A stretch of DNA of 64,000 nt from Lucifuga dentata (taxonomy: Eukaryota; Chordata; Actinopteri; Ophidiiformes; Bythitidae). The DNA is taken from the NCBI GenBank assembly GCA_014773175.1, contig VXCM01005493.1, forward strand, positions 1 to 64,000, in the 5' to 3' direction. Positions 38,286-51,748 of this stretch are shown piece by piece. Numbering within the stretch: position 1 is the first letter of the stretch; the number at the start of each line of letters is the position of its first letter. The notes beneath the pieces were generated by a model. The model made no database searches, was not told the DNA's origin, and was given only the letters and a program-made list of their open reading frames with translations. The position numbers and the translations under genes are program-made.

Positions 38286-41200
38286 CTATTTGTTCTCTGT
38301 GTAAAATGCGTTCCCACTGGGCAGCGAGGAGAAGGGGAATCCTCCATTTCCTGCGACTGGATGGCTCTTGATCTGTGAAAAGGAGAAGAGGATTGGAGGT
38401 TAGGAGTTCTGACATTACATAGACTGCACTTTTTTTTAATATAAAATACAAATACACATTATACTAGACATGACTGACAAGTTCTGAGCCCAGCATAGAG
38501 ATGTTGCACTTATTTCTCTTTCCTAACAGAAAATGACTTTAATTTATCGTGGATTGCTATATGTCATGGAATTATGAGTCTATTCTCATAATCTCAGGAT
38601 TTCTTTCAAAAGTGGTATAATACTTCATCATAAATTTAGTTTTTGTGTTTTTACCTGTGTCTGCTCACTGAAGTGAAGGTACGGCTGCTGTGGCAGCTGC
38701 AAGGTGTCAGGGTCGAGGCCAGGAGTCATTTGGCAGTTCGCTTGTTGGAAAACCTTCATCCCTGCCACCGATCCATCATCCTGCACAGCCTGGTAGAAAC
38801 AGGAGGCTTTTGTGGGAGTCTGGTTGTTGGTGGGGTTCATTCTCTGACAGGAAGGTGCTTGGTGGAGGTGAGCTCCAGTCACGGGCACAGAAGTAGCTGA
38901 ATTTCTGAACATACAACTGCTGGAAGGAGTCACAGGCGCCACTTCGGGGGCCTGCTGAACCGAAATTGTCTCTGGAGTCCTGAACGCTGGCCTGCTGTTC
39001 ACAGAGTTCTGGAGAGGATGCCTCTGAAATCCAGATGTCTGGTTGAGACAGGTGCCCATTTGTTGGTGTCCACTGGAAATCAGCTGTTGTTGCTGCTCTA
39101 GCGGCCACAACGGCGTCTCCTTGTCTCTGCTTTGTGTCTGCAGAGCAAAGCGGCCCTGCAAACAGCTGGAGGAGGAAGAATCTGCAGGAAAATCTGGCTG
39201 GTTTTGGGTGTATGTTTCCACAAAGGCATCAGCTGGGTTTGAGCTGGGGACAGAGGACATCCACTGGCTGTTCTGACACGCCAGCGCAGAGTTTAACCTT
39301 CTCTCTGCATTTTGGTCCTGGAGGCCGATCGGTCTGTTAGACATTCTCATCTGAAGGTGGTTCTGCACTGGTTGGGCCATCTGGTTGGGGTGGAGCTGAT
39401 TGGCTGAGGTTTGCCTTAGAGCGCACGGTTTGAGGCTGTTTTGTGTAGCAGTCATCTGTAAAGTCCTCAGCTGATTCTGCGTCTGAGCACAAGAGCCCAC
39501 CAGTGAGGGGTCAAAGGTCACTGTAGCGCTACGGTTGCCTGTAGCAGGGTGTTCAGACAGAAGACCGACACCAGCAGGGGGTGTGAAGGGTTGCTGTGAA
39601 GCAATCTGCTGAAGGGTCGGGCCGTTTAATCCTGAAGAACCCATCTGAGGTGGACCCATGTGAGTCAGTTTCATGGTTCCCAGGATCGGAGTCTGTTTTC
39701 CGGTCGCCGCCTGACCTCTGTTGGGAATCAACTGGTTCTGTGGATCAACACTAAATCCAAAGTTTTGCTCCCCGGCTTGGGCAGGATCCTGATTCTGGAG
39801 GTCCAATGTGGAGAAGCAAGCTGGTACATCATTAAGCTGATTTGCAAACTCCTTCTGGAGCTGCTCTTCCACATACGACAGGATGTCGTTACTGAGAAGC
39901 TCGTCAAAGTCTTCTGTCACGTCAGAGGTGGTGGTGCTCATCTTCAGCAGCGTGTTTTCCCAAGTCTTCAGCTCATCAACATCCACATCCAGGTCAGTGC
40001 TGAGGTCACTTTCCCCGAGTATCTGCTGCAGGGTCTCCATCATGTCCTGGATGGTGCTCTCAGTCTTAGGCAGGCCTCCTGCTTCAGGTTTAGGCACAGA
40101 CCACCGCCAATTGTCCCCGGGAACGCTGACCAGAGCATGGGTGTCCTTGAATGCAGCATCATTGAGGGAGTTGAGGGTGTTCGTGTTGTTGGCGTTGTTG
40201 TGTTCACAGTAGACGGACTGATCCTGCCTCAGCATGCAGCCCAGCATGGAGTTGGGGCTGACGGTGTAGTCATCTAACTTCCTCTGCTTGGGGGCGGAGC
40301 ATAAATCGGAGGCATCAACAGTTGGAGCAATATTGTACAGCAGGGCTTCTCCTGTGGCAAAGGTGAACGGCAGCTGCAGCCGTCGGAGCCGAAGCTGTTC
40401 TTCCCCTTCTTCATTTCTGTGAAAGTTGACACAGGTATTAATACCATGACTTGTGCATGTTTCTGTTGAAATTTGACATCCCATCCTGTTTGTTTATTAA
40501 CTTAGGGAACTCACGTCAAAGCTCTCTGCCGGGCCACGATGAAATCTGGTTTTCCACCTTTAAACACCAGTCTAGCGTTGGCTTGGACCCAGACCCATGT
40601 TCCAGCTTTAGACAGCAGCCTGAAGACAGTGAAACCGCTGGCTCCTGTTTTTATCACTGGATATGACATAAAAAAGGTTAATATTAATTTATATTACCAT
40701 AGGAAATATCAATCAAAATACTTTTTACAGTATGGAAGAGAATTGAACATACTTTTTATGTGGTTGTCAGCGCAGTACATCATGTCTGCAGCGTGGATGA
40801 ACTGGTATCCAGAACCCTTCATACTGATTTCTGTTTCGTTGTAACCCAGAACCACCTTCCCTCTGTAAAAGACCGTCAAACGCAAAATTAAACTCCTGCT
40901 TCTTACCGCTCAGACTCTTCAGTGACACACAGATTAAAGCAGCGCTGAAGGTTTTCTGGTGTACCTGACATCGATGTTGGTGGGAGTGAAGTCCAACTTG
41001 TGTTTGGTCTGGAAGATGAGCGTCTTGGTTCGGATCTCCAGGATGGAGGGCGGCTGCAGTGGTGTGGCGATGGTGAACAGAGCGAGCTGAGGGGGAATCA
41101 GCGTCCCATCCTCTGACGTGTGGTTCTGACCGTGGAGCAACTTTAGACGTCCTTTGAAGCTCAGGGCCTGGAGACACACACAGGCATGAGTTTCTCTATG

Positions 41201-44200
41201 ATTCAGCTATGAAATACACATTACGCCTGAAACGCAGAAAATCTTTGTGTAGTTTGTGGTGGTGGGCGTTACCAGGAAGCCAGATGAGTTGTCCAGCAGG
41301 CAACGGAAACGACAGCAGAAATTTCTCTCCAGGAAGGATGAGTTTTCTGGAGGGATGACCTGAGGATCATAGGTCATAAAACTGCTGACCTCGCTGGTGT
41401 TCTGCTCACCTGTGTTGATGACAATCATATAGGTAATGTTCAATATTTAGGACTCGTTATTGCATTGTTGCAAATGCAGTGAACATTGTCTTTTTACAGC
41501 AGGAAACATATTTTGGATATGTGAGGACTTAAAATACAGGCCAAAATCTGCACCAGGTGATCCCCCCGCTTTATTTTTTAAAGGTATTTTTTTTAGATGA
41601 AAATTGACTAAAACAACAAACCAATGCAGCAGATGTATGTTATTTTCAGACTCACTCTGGCTCTCCATGTTGCTGGAAGTCGGACTGAGAGCAAAATGAA
41701 GCTGCTGTCTGAACAGAGCACGATCATCCGTGTGAATCAGTTCAAACACACTCTGATGCACGACATCCGACTGTTTGGAGAGAGAGAGAGAGAGAGAATT
41801 AATATCTCTATCAATGCTGTTTTTTATACCCAACAATTAAAATATGTGCTATTAGTTTTTCTAAGTTTTTTGAAGTGAGCGAGCTAATGACAGATGATTA
41901 AAAAAATACCCCCAAAAATAAAGATAAAGAAAAATACATAACTCTTGAATGGTAAGAAGAGGGTCAATAAAACATATTTCACTGTAATATTTTACAAATT
42001 ACTTGTAAAACCTTCAGTGCCCCTCGTGATGAAAACCAGATTTCTTATAAATGTTATATGATATGGAAAGCTCAATAAATGCTGCCCTCTTCTGGCCTAT
42101 GAGCGCTGAAGCTTGAAATGCATTTAAACAGTTTCTGGTAATTTATTAGGCCACCCTGAAATCGCCAAGCCTCCTGTTTAAAACAGAGGAGGAGTAAAAA
42201 GGCGCGGCGTGCTCTCCAAACCATTAAGTCATTGTGTCACATAAGTTTTTGGCTGGTGTCCCGTCAGCAGGGGTATATTAGCCTGAAGACTTGGCTGCAG
42301 CCACGTCTTGGCAGCAGAAACATAAATGTTGATGCTTTGGGTCATGAAGGACTTCCCACAGCAGAGCCAAATCCATAAAGAGATTTTCTCTCCACCACCG
42401 AGACAAAAACAAAGATGTCTACAGCCTCAGCTGGAGACCTTCACAGATCTTTAATCAAGACCTGACATGAATTAAAATAGCTTCATTCTACTAATCACTC
42501 TTCTTATTTTTTTCATTGTGTAATGAGTTTTTTTTGTTTTGTTTTGTTTTTGGAGATGTGTATTCAGTTAGATGAGGTTAGTGATGAGGTTAGTGATGCA
42601 GTTTTTTTTATAGTCTGCTGATTCATAGTTCCAACACTTTCCTCAGCTTTCTGAAGTTAAAAGCCAAATGCTTTTGCCTCGTGACGTTATTTATTTTGCT
42701 GTGTAAATTAGCCTTGAATTCAATTCCAAGTAACATTAAAAAATCATAAATTTTGCTTTGTGAAACCTTCAGACACCCGAAGAGATTTACAGCCTTTTCT
42801 CAGTGTCTTCCTATTTAACCTCAGAGAAAAATACATTAATTTATCTTTTAATGATAAATGTATGAGGTCTTAAGATCCAGGTGTTGTGATGAATGAATGA
42901 AAAACGCATTTTAAGTTTCTGCCAGAATTAAAGGCTTGAAACAACATAAACTGAAAAAACAAGAACCAAACATATTAGAACAAGAAATAGAAAAAATTAA
43001 TAAACACTATTCTGCAGTTTATAATTGAGTTATGTAGCCTTCTTCCATTGCTTCACTGTATTTTTCATAGACTTCCCACATTATACCAAGTTATAATTTA
43101 ACTTGGTGCAGATTTAGCACAACTACAATTAGTGCAAAAGAGAAAATAAGCAAGAAGATGCAATTTTCATTTTATTTGTCTCTTGTTATTTTCAACTAGA
43201 TTTTGTGTTTAATGAATCACTTCTGAATTGATATCAGAAAGTTTTTCATTAGAATAAAACAGTGTTAAACTTTATACAGCAGCTGAAATGGTACGATTTT
43301 TTTTGCATGTGTGCATGAAAACAAGGAGCAGTGCATCACAAATTTTAAACAATGGCTACACAAACTGTGTGTGTGTGTCTGTGTGTGTGTTGGCACAAAT
43401 GTCTAAGGCAGGGGAAGAACACTGGCTGTTCTCCAGTTCCCACTTTAGGTGAGTGTTTTGTGGCGAGTTGCAGCTCCTCCGCTGTTTGTGCTAGCGAGCT
43501 GCGTTCAAAAGCGATGATGCAAGATAAACACGCGGTGTCAACAATGCTGCGAGCGCTGACAAAGCGCAGACTGGATGAATGCCTGAGAAACACAGAGACG
43601 CTGTTGTGCTGAGGATGAAGGTGCTGAGGGAACCACACCCCTCTACCTCTTTCTCTTACTCAACCGTCGACAAACAAACCAGACACAAAACCTCCTTTGT
43701 CAGCGGTGCTGAAAAATGGCTTCAAACTGCTCAGCAGGCTTTGCTGAGTTCAAAGTAACCCTGAAGTCAGGATTTGTGAGCACGAGAAGTGTTCTAGCCG
43801 ACGAGAAAAATGGTCACATTTAACCTCCCAACCCTCTGGAGTCTGAGGTCATTTCTACCATTAAACTTTTCATTAAATTTGGTCTTTGGTTTTCTTCTGA
43901 AACTGTTTTTACTCTGAGCAAAATGCATTCATTTCACCAGCTTCAGTGCTCATTGATCAACAGTAAAACAATAAGCTGTAAATGAGCCAGAGTTAGCCCA
44001 AGAGACTAATTTTCATCTGCAGTCCCTGGCCAGATGTTAAAAAAAAGCACCTGAAAATCTGATAAAACAACATTTGGACATAGCTACAAAATTTCACCAA
44101 AACTTCACACGTGATGCTGCACGTCCTCCTGAGCAATAAACCCGCTGAATTTCAACTTCATACAGCGCGCCGGGTTCTAGAGATGTTGGTGCCACAGACA

Positions 44201-45868
44201 GGCAGAGATTCCTGCCTTTACAGTTAGGTAAAAAGATTTTTAAAACTATGAGATTTATTTACATATTCTTTTATTTCATCTACTACAGCCAAAGCAGCTG
44301 GTGAATTTTCTGTGGTGTTACCAGCTACCGTGACCTGTGTAACAAATACACAGTTTCCTGCCTTGATTAGCATCCTGGCTTCAGATTGCATTGCAACAAA
44401 GCTGCAGTGTGTGTGTGTGTGTGTGTGAGTGTGTGTGTACATGCATGTGTGTGGGCTGTTTACCAGTTTGCATTCTCCTTAGGCCATGCTTTTTTCCCCA
44501 TCTGCAGACATCTTTAACCTCTGTTCAAACCGATGTGTTTACAAGTCAAGAGTTCACAGCTAAAAGTGTTTTGGTTCTCATGCACAGACACACGTGTGCA
44601 CGTGTGCGCACACAGACACACAATTCTCCCTCTGACCTCTGTGTCTGCTATTCAGCATCCTGTCAAGCTAAATTACATTTAAATTTGTGTGAAATGATGC
44701 ACAGGAAGTCTGTTTTAAATGTTATTTTTTATCTGATGTAATGAAGCAAAATAGCGGTTAGTTGTTAAGAATTTGAGCCTGATGTAGTTTTACTAAAGTG
44801 ACGCATAAAAAAACATTAAAGGGCCTTACAGGTGTCGTTATTGTTATTTCTCTATGCAGCTTCTCCTCAGTGTGGCTAATTTTCTTCTGGCTTGAATAAT
44901 TGCTGCTCTGACATAAAAAAAAAAAACTCCAAACCTTCAGATTTTTTTCTTTCTTTCAGTGTGACTCTGCTGAACGAGTTTCACATCTTTGAGGCTCTTA
45001 AAAGCTATTAAAAAACCCATAATTCCCAGCATGGCATAACCTCAGACACCTCATTACCGTCACACCCAGACCAAAGCGACACAGCGATCAGAAATATGAT
45101 GAATCCAGTGCAGCCGCTTTAAATTTTGCTGATCAGATGACTAAATTTTTCCATGAGGATCAATAAAGTTTCAACATCATCAACATTATTCCTCACCGTT
45201 TGCATGACATAAATCACAACGAGGCAAAAGAAATGAGTTAAAACATCAACAACATAAGTAACAGGAAGTGAATCAGACATCGTTAAGTATGATGATTGAT
45301 TGATCGATTGATTGATTGGTCAGCAGTCATTACCTCGTGGAAGCCGAGGTAGTCCTGGATGGTGGAGGAGGTGTAGAAGACATAACCTTCAGCCGTCACA
45401 ACCAACACAAAGCCGTTCAGCGCCTTTAGAAAAAACAAAAACAGGCTGAAAACTTTATTTATACGTGAAAAGATGACACGTTTTATTTGTCTTCAGCTGT
45501 ACAAATGCTTCCTCGTGGCGAAAATCAGATAACATCCAAAACACTACATAATCCTGTGAAGGTAAGAACTGCTCATGGCTGTACTGTGTATTTGACCAGA
45601 AGGTGGCGCTGCGTACATCATTAGCGACAAACTTCTGCTCTGGAAGCTGAACCTCTGAAATGGCAGAGCCTCACCTGAAGCAGCAGGTCTCCCTCAGAGA
45701 AGCTGACTCCATCGATGGAGGTCGTCTTGAAGAAGGAGGAGGAGGAGGAGGAGGAGGAGGAGGAGGAGGAAATGGCGGCTGTGGAGGTTGGAGGCAGCGA
45801 GTTCTGGCTGTTTCCCCCAAACATCAGGCTCCGCTCGCTGGACCAGCTGGAGCCCTTCTTCATGGTGG
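38286..45868 (-). CDS. ahr2: Aryl hydrocarbon receptor, AHR2 type, exons 3-11 (5' part outside window)
   Basis: Fish AHR2-type bHLH-PAS receptor, often the main dioxin-response receptor in fish. Exons seen: 45868-45675, 45423-45334, 41770-41656, 41409-41273, 41167-40965, 40862-40753, 40656-40515, 40416-38655, 38372-38286. They total 2840 nt in consistent phase. Adding ~229 nt for exons 1-2 predicts ~1020 residues, the usual AHR2 size. Features in order: a linker with a 12-Ser tract, PAS-A ([33 protein letters not shown]), PAS-B ([17 protein letters not shown]), then [19 protein letters not shown] and a large activation region with [18 protein letters not shown]. The last exon reads [17 protein letters not shown]. 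The bHLH exons were not found up to 64000. Ile and Ala occupy the two known affinity positions ([14 protein letters not shown]). AHR2 rather than AHR1 rests on [11 protein letters not shown] and the C-terminal exon. Confidence 0.92.
43818..44228. mobile_element. Second interspersed family, copy in AHR2 intron 4
   Basis: Begins near CCTCCCAACCCTCTGGAGTC and ends near CCTGCCTTTACAGTTAGG. The last ~128 bases (44100-44228) match 53437-53560, sharing phrases such as GAGCAATAAA, TCAACTTCATA and GGTTCTAGAGAT. The first bases resemble 18830 and 37310. No open frame. Boundaries are approximate. Confidence 0.45.
45735..45770 (-). repeat. In-frame (TCC)12 microsatellite encoding 12 serines in AHR2 exon 3
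   Basis: Twelve GGA units on the plus strand read as TCC codons in AHR2, giving an uninterrupted Ser tract between the bHLH and PAS-A regions (sequence AAIS...FFKTTSIDG). Pure trinucleotide runs of this length are prone to length change without frame disruption. Confidence 0.93.
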
Positions 45869-46959
45869 CTGCAAGATGAGGACATCATGTAAACGTCTCA
45901 TTTTGTTTTTAGTAAATGATGAAGATGAAGAGAGACGGGGCATGCAGGGGGTGAATGGCTCACAATCAGTGTTTACAAACATGAACAAGATTTCATACAT
46001 TTTGAGAAATGATCAGGAAGAAAGAGGAAAACAGACAAAACGAGGAAGAACAAATGTGATGTTTTTCTCTCTTTATCAGGGTGGAGCCGCTGCTGCTTCC
46101 TGCCATCTTACAACATCCTTACTCAACTCCTCTTCCTCTTCCTCTCTCACTGATCGAGCCCTTCTTATCAACTCAAGAAAACACAAAACAAAACCAACAA
46201 CAACAAAAAAAGACACAAGCACCCTAAAATATCCTGACAGAGGAAGTAGGTGAAGTTTGGAGAGGAAAAAAAAACGGAGGGAAAACAGTAAAAAGTGCTG
46301 ACTGAATAATGACTGAGGAAGAGAAAAACAAAGTTCCCTTCAATTTATGGAGCAAAGATACTGGCAGAATATTTGTACACATACCTTTTTCTATTTTGAG
46401 GTTTAATTTTTCCAGTTTGACTTGCTGTCATGCTTGTGATAAAAAGTTTGAATCTCCAGATTACACCTAATCCATTCTAATAATTCTTCCTAATGATTTA
46501 TTCCAGCTTTTTCTCAATTATCAAGTGCTAAAGAACATAAAGAAATTACAACATTAGTAACCTCCCCTGAAATCTCTGAATAGTTTTTATATGCTTAATG
46601 AACTATCAGCTCTTGGTTGATGAACCCTAAGTTAGAAAATGATGATACTTTCCTTTTATTATCTTTTATGTTATTATCTTCTGCGGCCTGACAACCTCAG
46701 TGGAAAATCAAGGACAAGATTCAAACTATCTGTAGTCTGACATCGACACTGATACAATAATACACACACACACACACACACACACTGCAGGAAGGCTGGC
46801 TCAGCCCCGTCCTGATTAAAACTCCGGGCCAAACGAGGATAACAGGCAGAGCCACAAAATTACCAGTTGGCCTCGCTGTTTTCCCCAGTGGACCGAAGGA
46901 AGCGGGGAGGCGGCCATTTTGGAGGAATCAGGAATCATCTGAAGTGGTCGATGAACGCC

Positions 46960-47222
46960 TCAAACGCTGACATGAATCGATCTGGACCAAACTGGTTTTT
47001 CTAACGGTACATGTGCATTATGAAGAGTTTTTCTCCTAAATAACATCAATACTTTCTTTGAATTTGTTTTTAGAAACAGTTGGTAGGATTGGCAGAAATG
47101 TCAAGATTTTCAGAGACAAAACATTTTTTTTTAATTTTTTTTTTTTTTTTTTTTTTAACAGTAAATTAAATTTTGTTAAAAAGTAAAACACTGTCTGAAA
47201 GTGTTGGACTCCTGAAGGTTAA
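46960..47222. repeat. Possible second-family fragment, reverse orientation
   Basis: The right end (GTTGGACTCCTGAAGGTTAAA), read on the other strand, gives TTTAACCTTCAGGAGTCC, resembling the left end of the element at 43818. The interior contains T and A runs. Weak similarity. Confidence 0.3.
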
Positions 47223-47861
47223 ACCAAACAGTCTTCATCATTCTAAGATGAGCAGCAGCCTGAGACAAAGAGGCTGTATCATCTTTCCAGTTTACTCAAC
47301 CTGACGTGAACTCAGCATGCGTGTTGGCACAGTAAATCCTCAGGCATTTACACACGCCAAGCTTTTTTTTATCGCACCTCCTGGTCGCTTTGCTCAAGAA
47401 ATCCGTCAATGTATTATTATGTCAAATTTTTTCCCCACATTTTTTTTTTCAGTTCAAGTATGTATATATTATTATTAACACATAAAAATGGACAATACAA
47501 AGCAAACTTTTACAATTTTAAATATATTTTCATTAATGTTTAACAAGAAAAATTGGAATAAAATATCCAAAAGTACATTTACGACTTATTCATTTGTTTC
47601 AATCCACCTTGATTTTATTCTGAAAACTTTTGTGAGCTTTAAAGATGTAAAATAAATATATTCCGTTATTTAGCGAATTTAAGGAAAATTACAAAAAAAA
47701 ACCTACAGAATCCATAGGATTAATAGAGAGTAAAATCAAAATTATGATGAGATCGCATCAGCAGCACAGAGATAATCGCTGCATGATCACGGCAAACTGC
47801 TGCTGTGCTGAGCAATTAGCGAAAATTTTCAAACATCCTGTCTAGAATCGACAAAGATTGG

Positions 47862-48375
47862 TTAAAGGACCATACCGGCCATTTTGCATGTTTGAGCCTA
47901 ATATATTAAATTTTCATACACATAACGTTACTGATAATCATTTCCCAAAGCATACTACTGGAAAGGTGAATTAAAAATGTTTTTCCTACCTTCCAGACCT
48001 CCATTGGTTTCATTTCATTCTGGTATTAAAGTCAACTTGTTGATACTTGAAACGTTCTTGGGATAGGTAATCCATCATCGCCAACAAGGTCTGTATTCAG
48101 GGTTTTTTAGAAGTTATGGAATTTTAGCATTTAAGAGCAATAAAAAGCGTGGAGTGAATGTATGCCTCCACCGGGGAATACAGTCCCAAAAGAAGACCTG
48201 CATNTAAAAAGCGTGGAGTGAATGTATGCCTCCACCGGGGAATACAGTCCCAAAAGAAGACCTGCATTTAGAAAAAATTTAAGGTTTTATCCTTTGGGAA
48301 ATGATTGGCAGTAACATAACGTGAATGAAAACTGAAAAGGCTCAAACATGCACAATCGCCGACACAGTCCTTTAA
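47862..48375 (+). mobile_element. TTAA-flanked inverted-repeat element, copy 5
   Basis: Left end TTAAAGGACCATACCGGCC; right end diverged (ACAGTCCTTTAA). More substitutions than copies 1, 2 and 4, and a 3' interior deletion. It contains a 63-bp artefactual duplication (48141-48203 and 48205-48267) around N48204. Confidence 0.88.
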
Positions 48376-49197
48376 TGCCACCAAACAAATTTGCATATTG
48401 ATCGGAGCAGGCCAGGGGCAGAGGATGTATTGGACCAGTTTGAGTTTGGTTTAAACCATAAAAGTACCAGTGGAGTAAGATAATTTGAGATGTGCAAAAG
48501 CACCGTTGGAACAAGCCGAAGGCCAAAAACAGCTGGATCGGTTAAACCCATGAAAGCACGAAGAGCGGAAATGTACCAGCGGTCATATCTGGCACACACT
48601 GTATGAAGTGTGTGTGTGTATGTGTGTGTGTGTGGAAGGCCAAGAGACATACTACGGAAGCTAACTTTGAAGATTTATATGTAAGAACATGTCGCTGTGT
48701 CAGATTTACCGACACAAACACTCCTGGCGTTCGGATTTATGCTGTATAACATCAGGTTTGGTCGGCTTCAAACTAAATTGTCTTAGAAACACACACAAGC
48801 GGGAGACGAGAAGCGTGATCAGAGCCATAAAAAAAAAAAAAAAAAAANAAAAAAAAAAAAAAAAAAAGAAGAGAACACATAATTTAGGTTGAATAATGAA
48901 AATATTGGTATAAGCCAAGAGAGATAATTTGCTTGGCACACAAAAAGAAACTGACAAAAGATTGACAAAAATCAGCCTGAAATGACAGAAATGAAGGAAA
49001 AAGTTGAGTTGGTTGTACTTTTTTTTTTTTTTTTTTTNTTTTTTTTTTTTTTTTTTTAGTTTGATGACAGAAAACAATAACTTACATTCCCAAATTATTG
49101 CAGTTTTATTCTATTTTACATCTGAGTTTTTCTAACTGCTGTTCAGACAAAATTAGCAATGTGATCGTGTCATTTTCAAATCTGGCAACCAGCAATG

Positions 49198-49231
<34 letters not shown>

Positions 49232-50132
49232 TTTATCTATTCAAAAAAAACCAAAAAAAAAAAACTTGTCATTTAACTGTGAAAATATCACTTAATAACT
49301 TAATAATTTAAATAGTTGTAGCCCCATGCAGGTTATGACTAAAATAAAAAGTCACTCCAAGTGGAACAAAAACAGCCAAAAACAGAAGATCACATGGTAA
49401 GTTCCACATTACAGAATAAATTTAAAAAAAGACTCGTAGGAAAGATGTTCTCGCAGCCCAAAATTCATCATCAGCAGTGTTAAACATTTGGTAATTTCCC
49501 TCCATGTGTTGTGAAATGTGTGAACATGTGTGTTTAAATAACAGCTTCATGTTACAACAGTCTTTGCCATGTTTTAATCCTGTTGCGCTCTCGTTCTCCT
49601 TTCGGGGAGTTTTCCCCCCTTTGCTGTGCCAAATGTTTTATAGCTCCTACGGCATGTTCTGCTTGCTGTTTAGCGTGATTTATGGCAAAACACAACAGCG
49701 CCAATCAATTTCATGCACTCCCATTTCATAAATTTAAATAGTGAATTTTGCAGGCCTACAGCTGTTTAACACTCTGATCCAGCATGAGGTGCATATAGGT
49801 GCATTTTTTATTTTTTTATTTTTTATGTTTATTTATCCAGGAGAGATTTTGCTGAACACATGTACTCTTTCCCACCAACACACTAATGGAGATTTCCCCC
49901 TGGGAGCTGCCTTCAATGACCACACTTCACCGTTTACCACCAGGAGCTTCCCAGCACAGCCACCAGCTCTCCAATTTTGGCTATTGGAGGAATTTTTGCA
50001 AGCTCAGTACGTTGCTTTAGGCAATTTTACAGCAATCTGGCAAATGTGTAAGCAAAGAGAGGGATTTCAGCTCCACAGGAAAAAAGTATCTGTAAAAAAT
50101 CCACACTTCCTTAACTTCTAATCCAGCAGTGT

Positions 50133-51083
50133 TTAAAGGACCATACCTGCCATTTTGCATATTCAATTTTCATGCACAAAACATCACTAACAATCATTTC
50201 CCAAAGGATAAAACCGTATTTCAGCTTTCCTGATATTTTGCAAAATCTCTTAATCTTTCAAAATCAAATATTCAAGTGATACACCCACCTTAAAAATCCA
50301 TGTTTCTCCTGCTAATAGTTACACAGCCTTATGAAGTCACGGTCCTTTAAATTTTTCCATAAACGCAGGTCTTCTTTTGGGACTATATTCCCCGGTGGAG
50401 GCATACATTCACTCCACGCTTTTTATTGAGCTTAAACACTAAAATTACATAACTTCTAAAAAAACCTGAATACACGTCTTGTTGGTGATGATGGATTACC
50501 TATCCCAAGAACGTTTCAAGTATCAACAAGTTGATTTTAATAGCAGAATGAACTGAAACCAGTGGAGGTCTGGAAGGTAGGAAAAACATTTTTAATTCAC
50601 CGTTCTAGTAGTATATGAATGGCGTTGATGGAGTTTTTCAGCTCCGTTGTTGTTTCCTGTGTTGTTGATACATCCACGGCCACCATCAGCAGTATGGAAC
50701 TCATATGGTTGATTTTATCTTGCAAATTCTCCATATTAGAGCCAAGGTCTGTCTGTTTTGGTGGCGTGACGTGAACTTCTGTTTGTAGGCTCTGTCTTGT
50801 ACCCATGTGGTTCGTTGCGGCACCCTTTGAAGGCTTCAACATCTTGTAAAGTTGCTATTCGTGCTATTACGTGATTAAGATAAATGATTTCTAACTGCTG
50901 TGGTAGTTGTAGTTGGGAAAGGTGGAATAAATATGCTCAAATTAACAAAAATTAGTGGTTGTTTATCAGAGCTACGCTAATGTTCGGCGCCCAGTCCCAG
51001 TAGTACGCTTTGGGAAATGATTATATTATGAAAATTGAATACATTAGGCTCAAACATGCAAAATGGCCGATATGGTCCTTTAA
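50133..51083 (-). mobile_element. TTAA-flanked inverted-repeat element, copy 6, interrupted
   Basis: The family element is split by a 385-bp insertion at 50614-50998. Ends are TTAAAGGACCATACC and ATATGGTCCTTTAA. A short deletion removes part of the left inverted repeat (GTTTGAGCCTAAT is missing). Confidence 0.88.
50614..50998 (-). mobile_element. 385-bp insertion of unknown class inside copy 6
   Basis: Flanked by a 7-bp direct repeat AGTAGTA (50607-50613 and 50999-51005), which intact copies carry once, so this is a real insertion with target duplication. On the minus strand it has an ATG-started frame of ~75 codons from 50842 (MLKPSKGAATNHMGTRQSLQ..., then a Thr/Asn-rich helix-like part). 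I do not recognise the protein; a LINE ORF1 N-terminus is one possibility. No inverted termini or poly-A tail are obvious. Confidence 0.55.
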
Positions 51084-51246
51084 CTTTTCTAGGCAGGTTT
51101 CTTTTCCAAACAAAAAATCCAGCTGGGAATTTTTACTGATGAGTTCCTCGTCTCCAGCTGAAGGTTTGCTAATCAGTGGAAAGAAAACCTGCATACAGAC
51201 GGCGAACGCTTCACAGCAGATGGTTTGAGATTCTTCCCGTAACCTG

Positions 51247-51289
<43 letters not shown>

Positions 51290-51627
51290 TCTTTCTCATG
51301 TTAGGAATGACCGCGGCTGTTCAACAGGAATCGTGTTTCAAAGATATTATTTCTGATGACCTGTGGAGAATTAGGTTCCAAAATTTGATACCAAGCTGAT
51401 GCTTGATTTTTGATACTGGAATTATACTTTTCCATTGGATTTAATAATGAAGAAATACTGGTGTTTTTAGCACAAAATCATCAAACTATCATAAGCATAC
51501 AGACTTTTAACTGGCAAATTTTGGAGTTTTAAAACTTGTAAAAATCTTTTCTCTTTGTCTTATATGGCCCTAATATGCCATCATAGTTTTGAAATGTAGT
51601 GGTGGAGGTAAATTGATCTCACTGCTA

Positions 51628-51633
51628 CAAAAA

Positions 51634-51680
<47 letters not shown>

Positions 51681-51705
51681 AAAATCTTCATTGTTCAAAG
51701 GNAAA

Positions 51706-51748
<43 letters not shown>

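Noticed and set aside
19274..45868. One of the pair being the AHR repressor (AHRR)
   Set aside because: Both genes keep a full PAS-B ligand domain and long C-terminal activation regions, which AHRR lacks.
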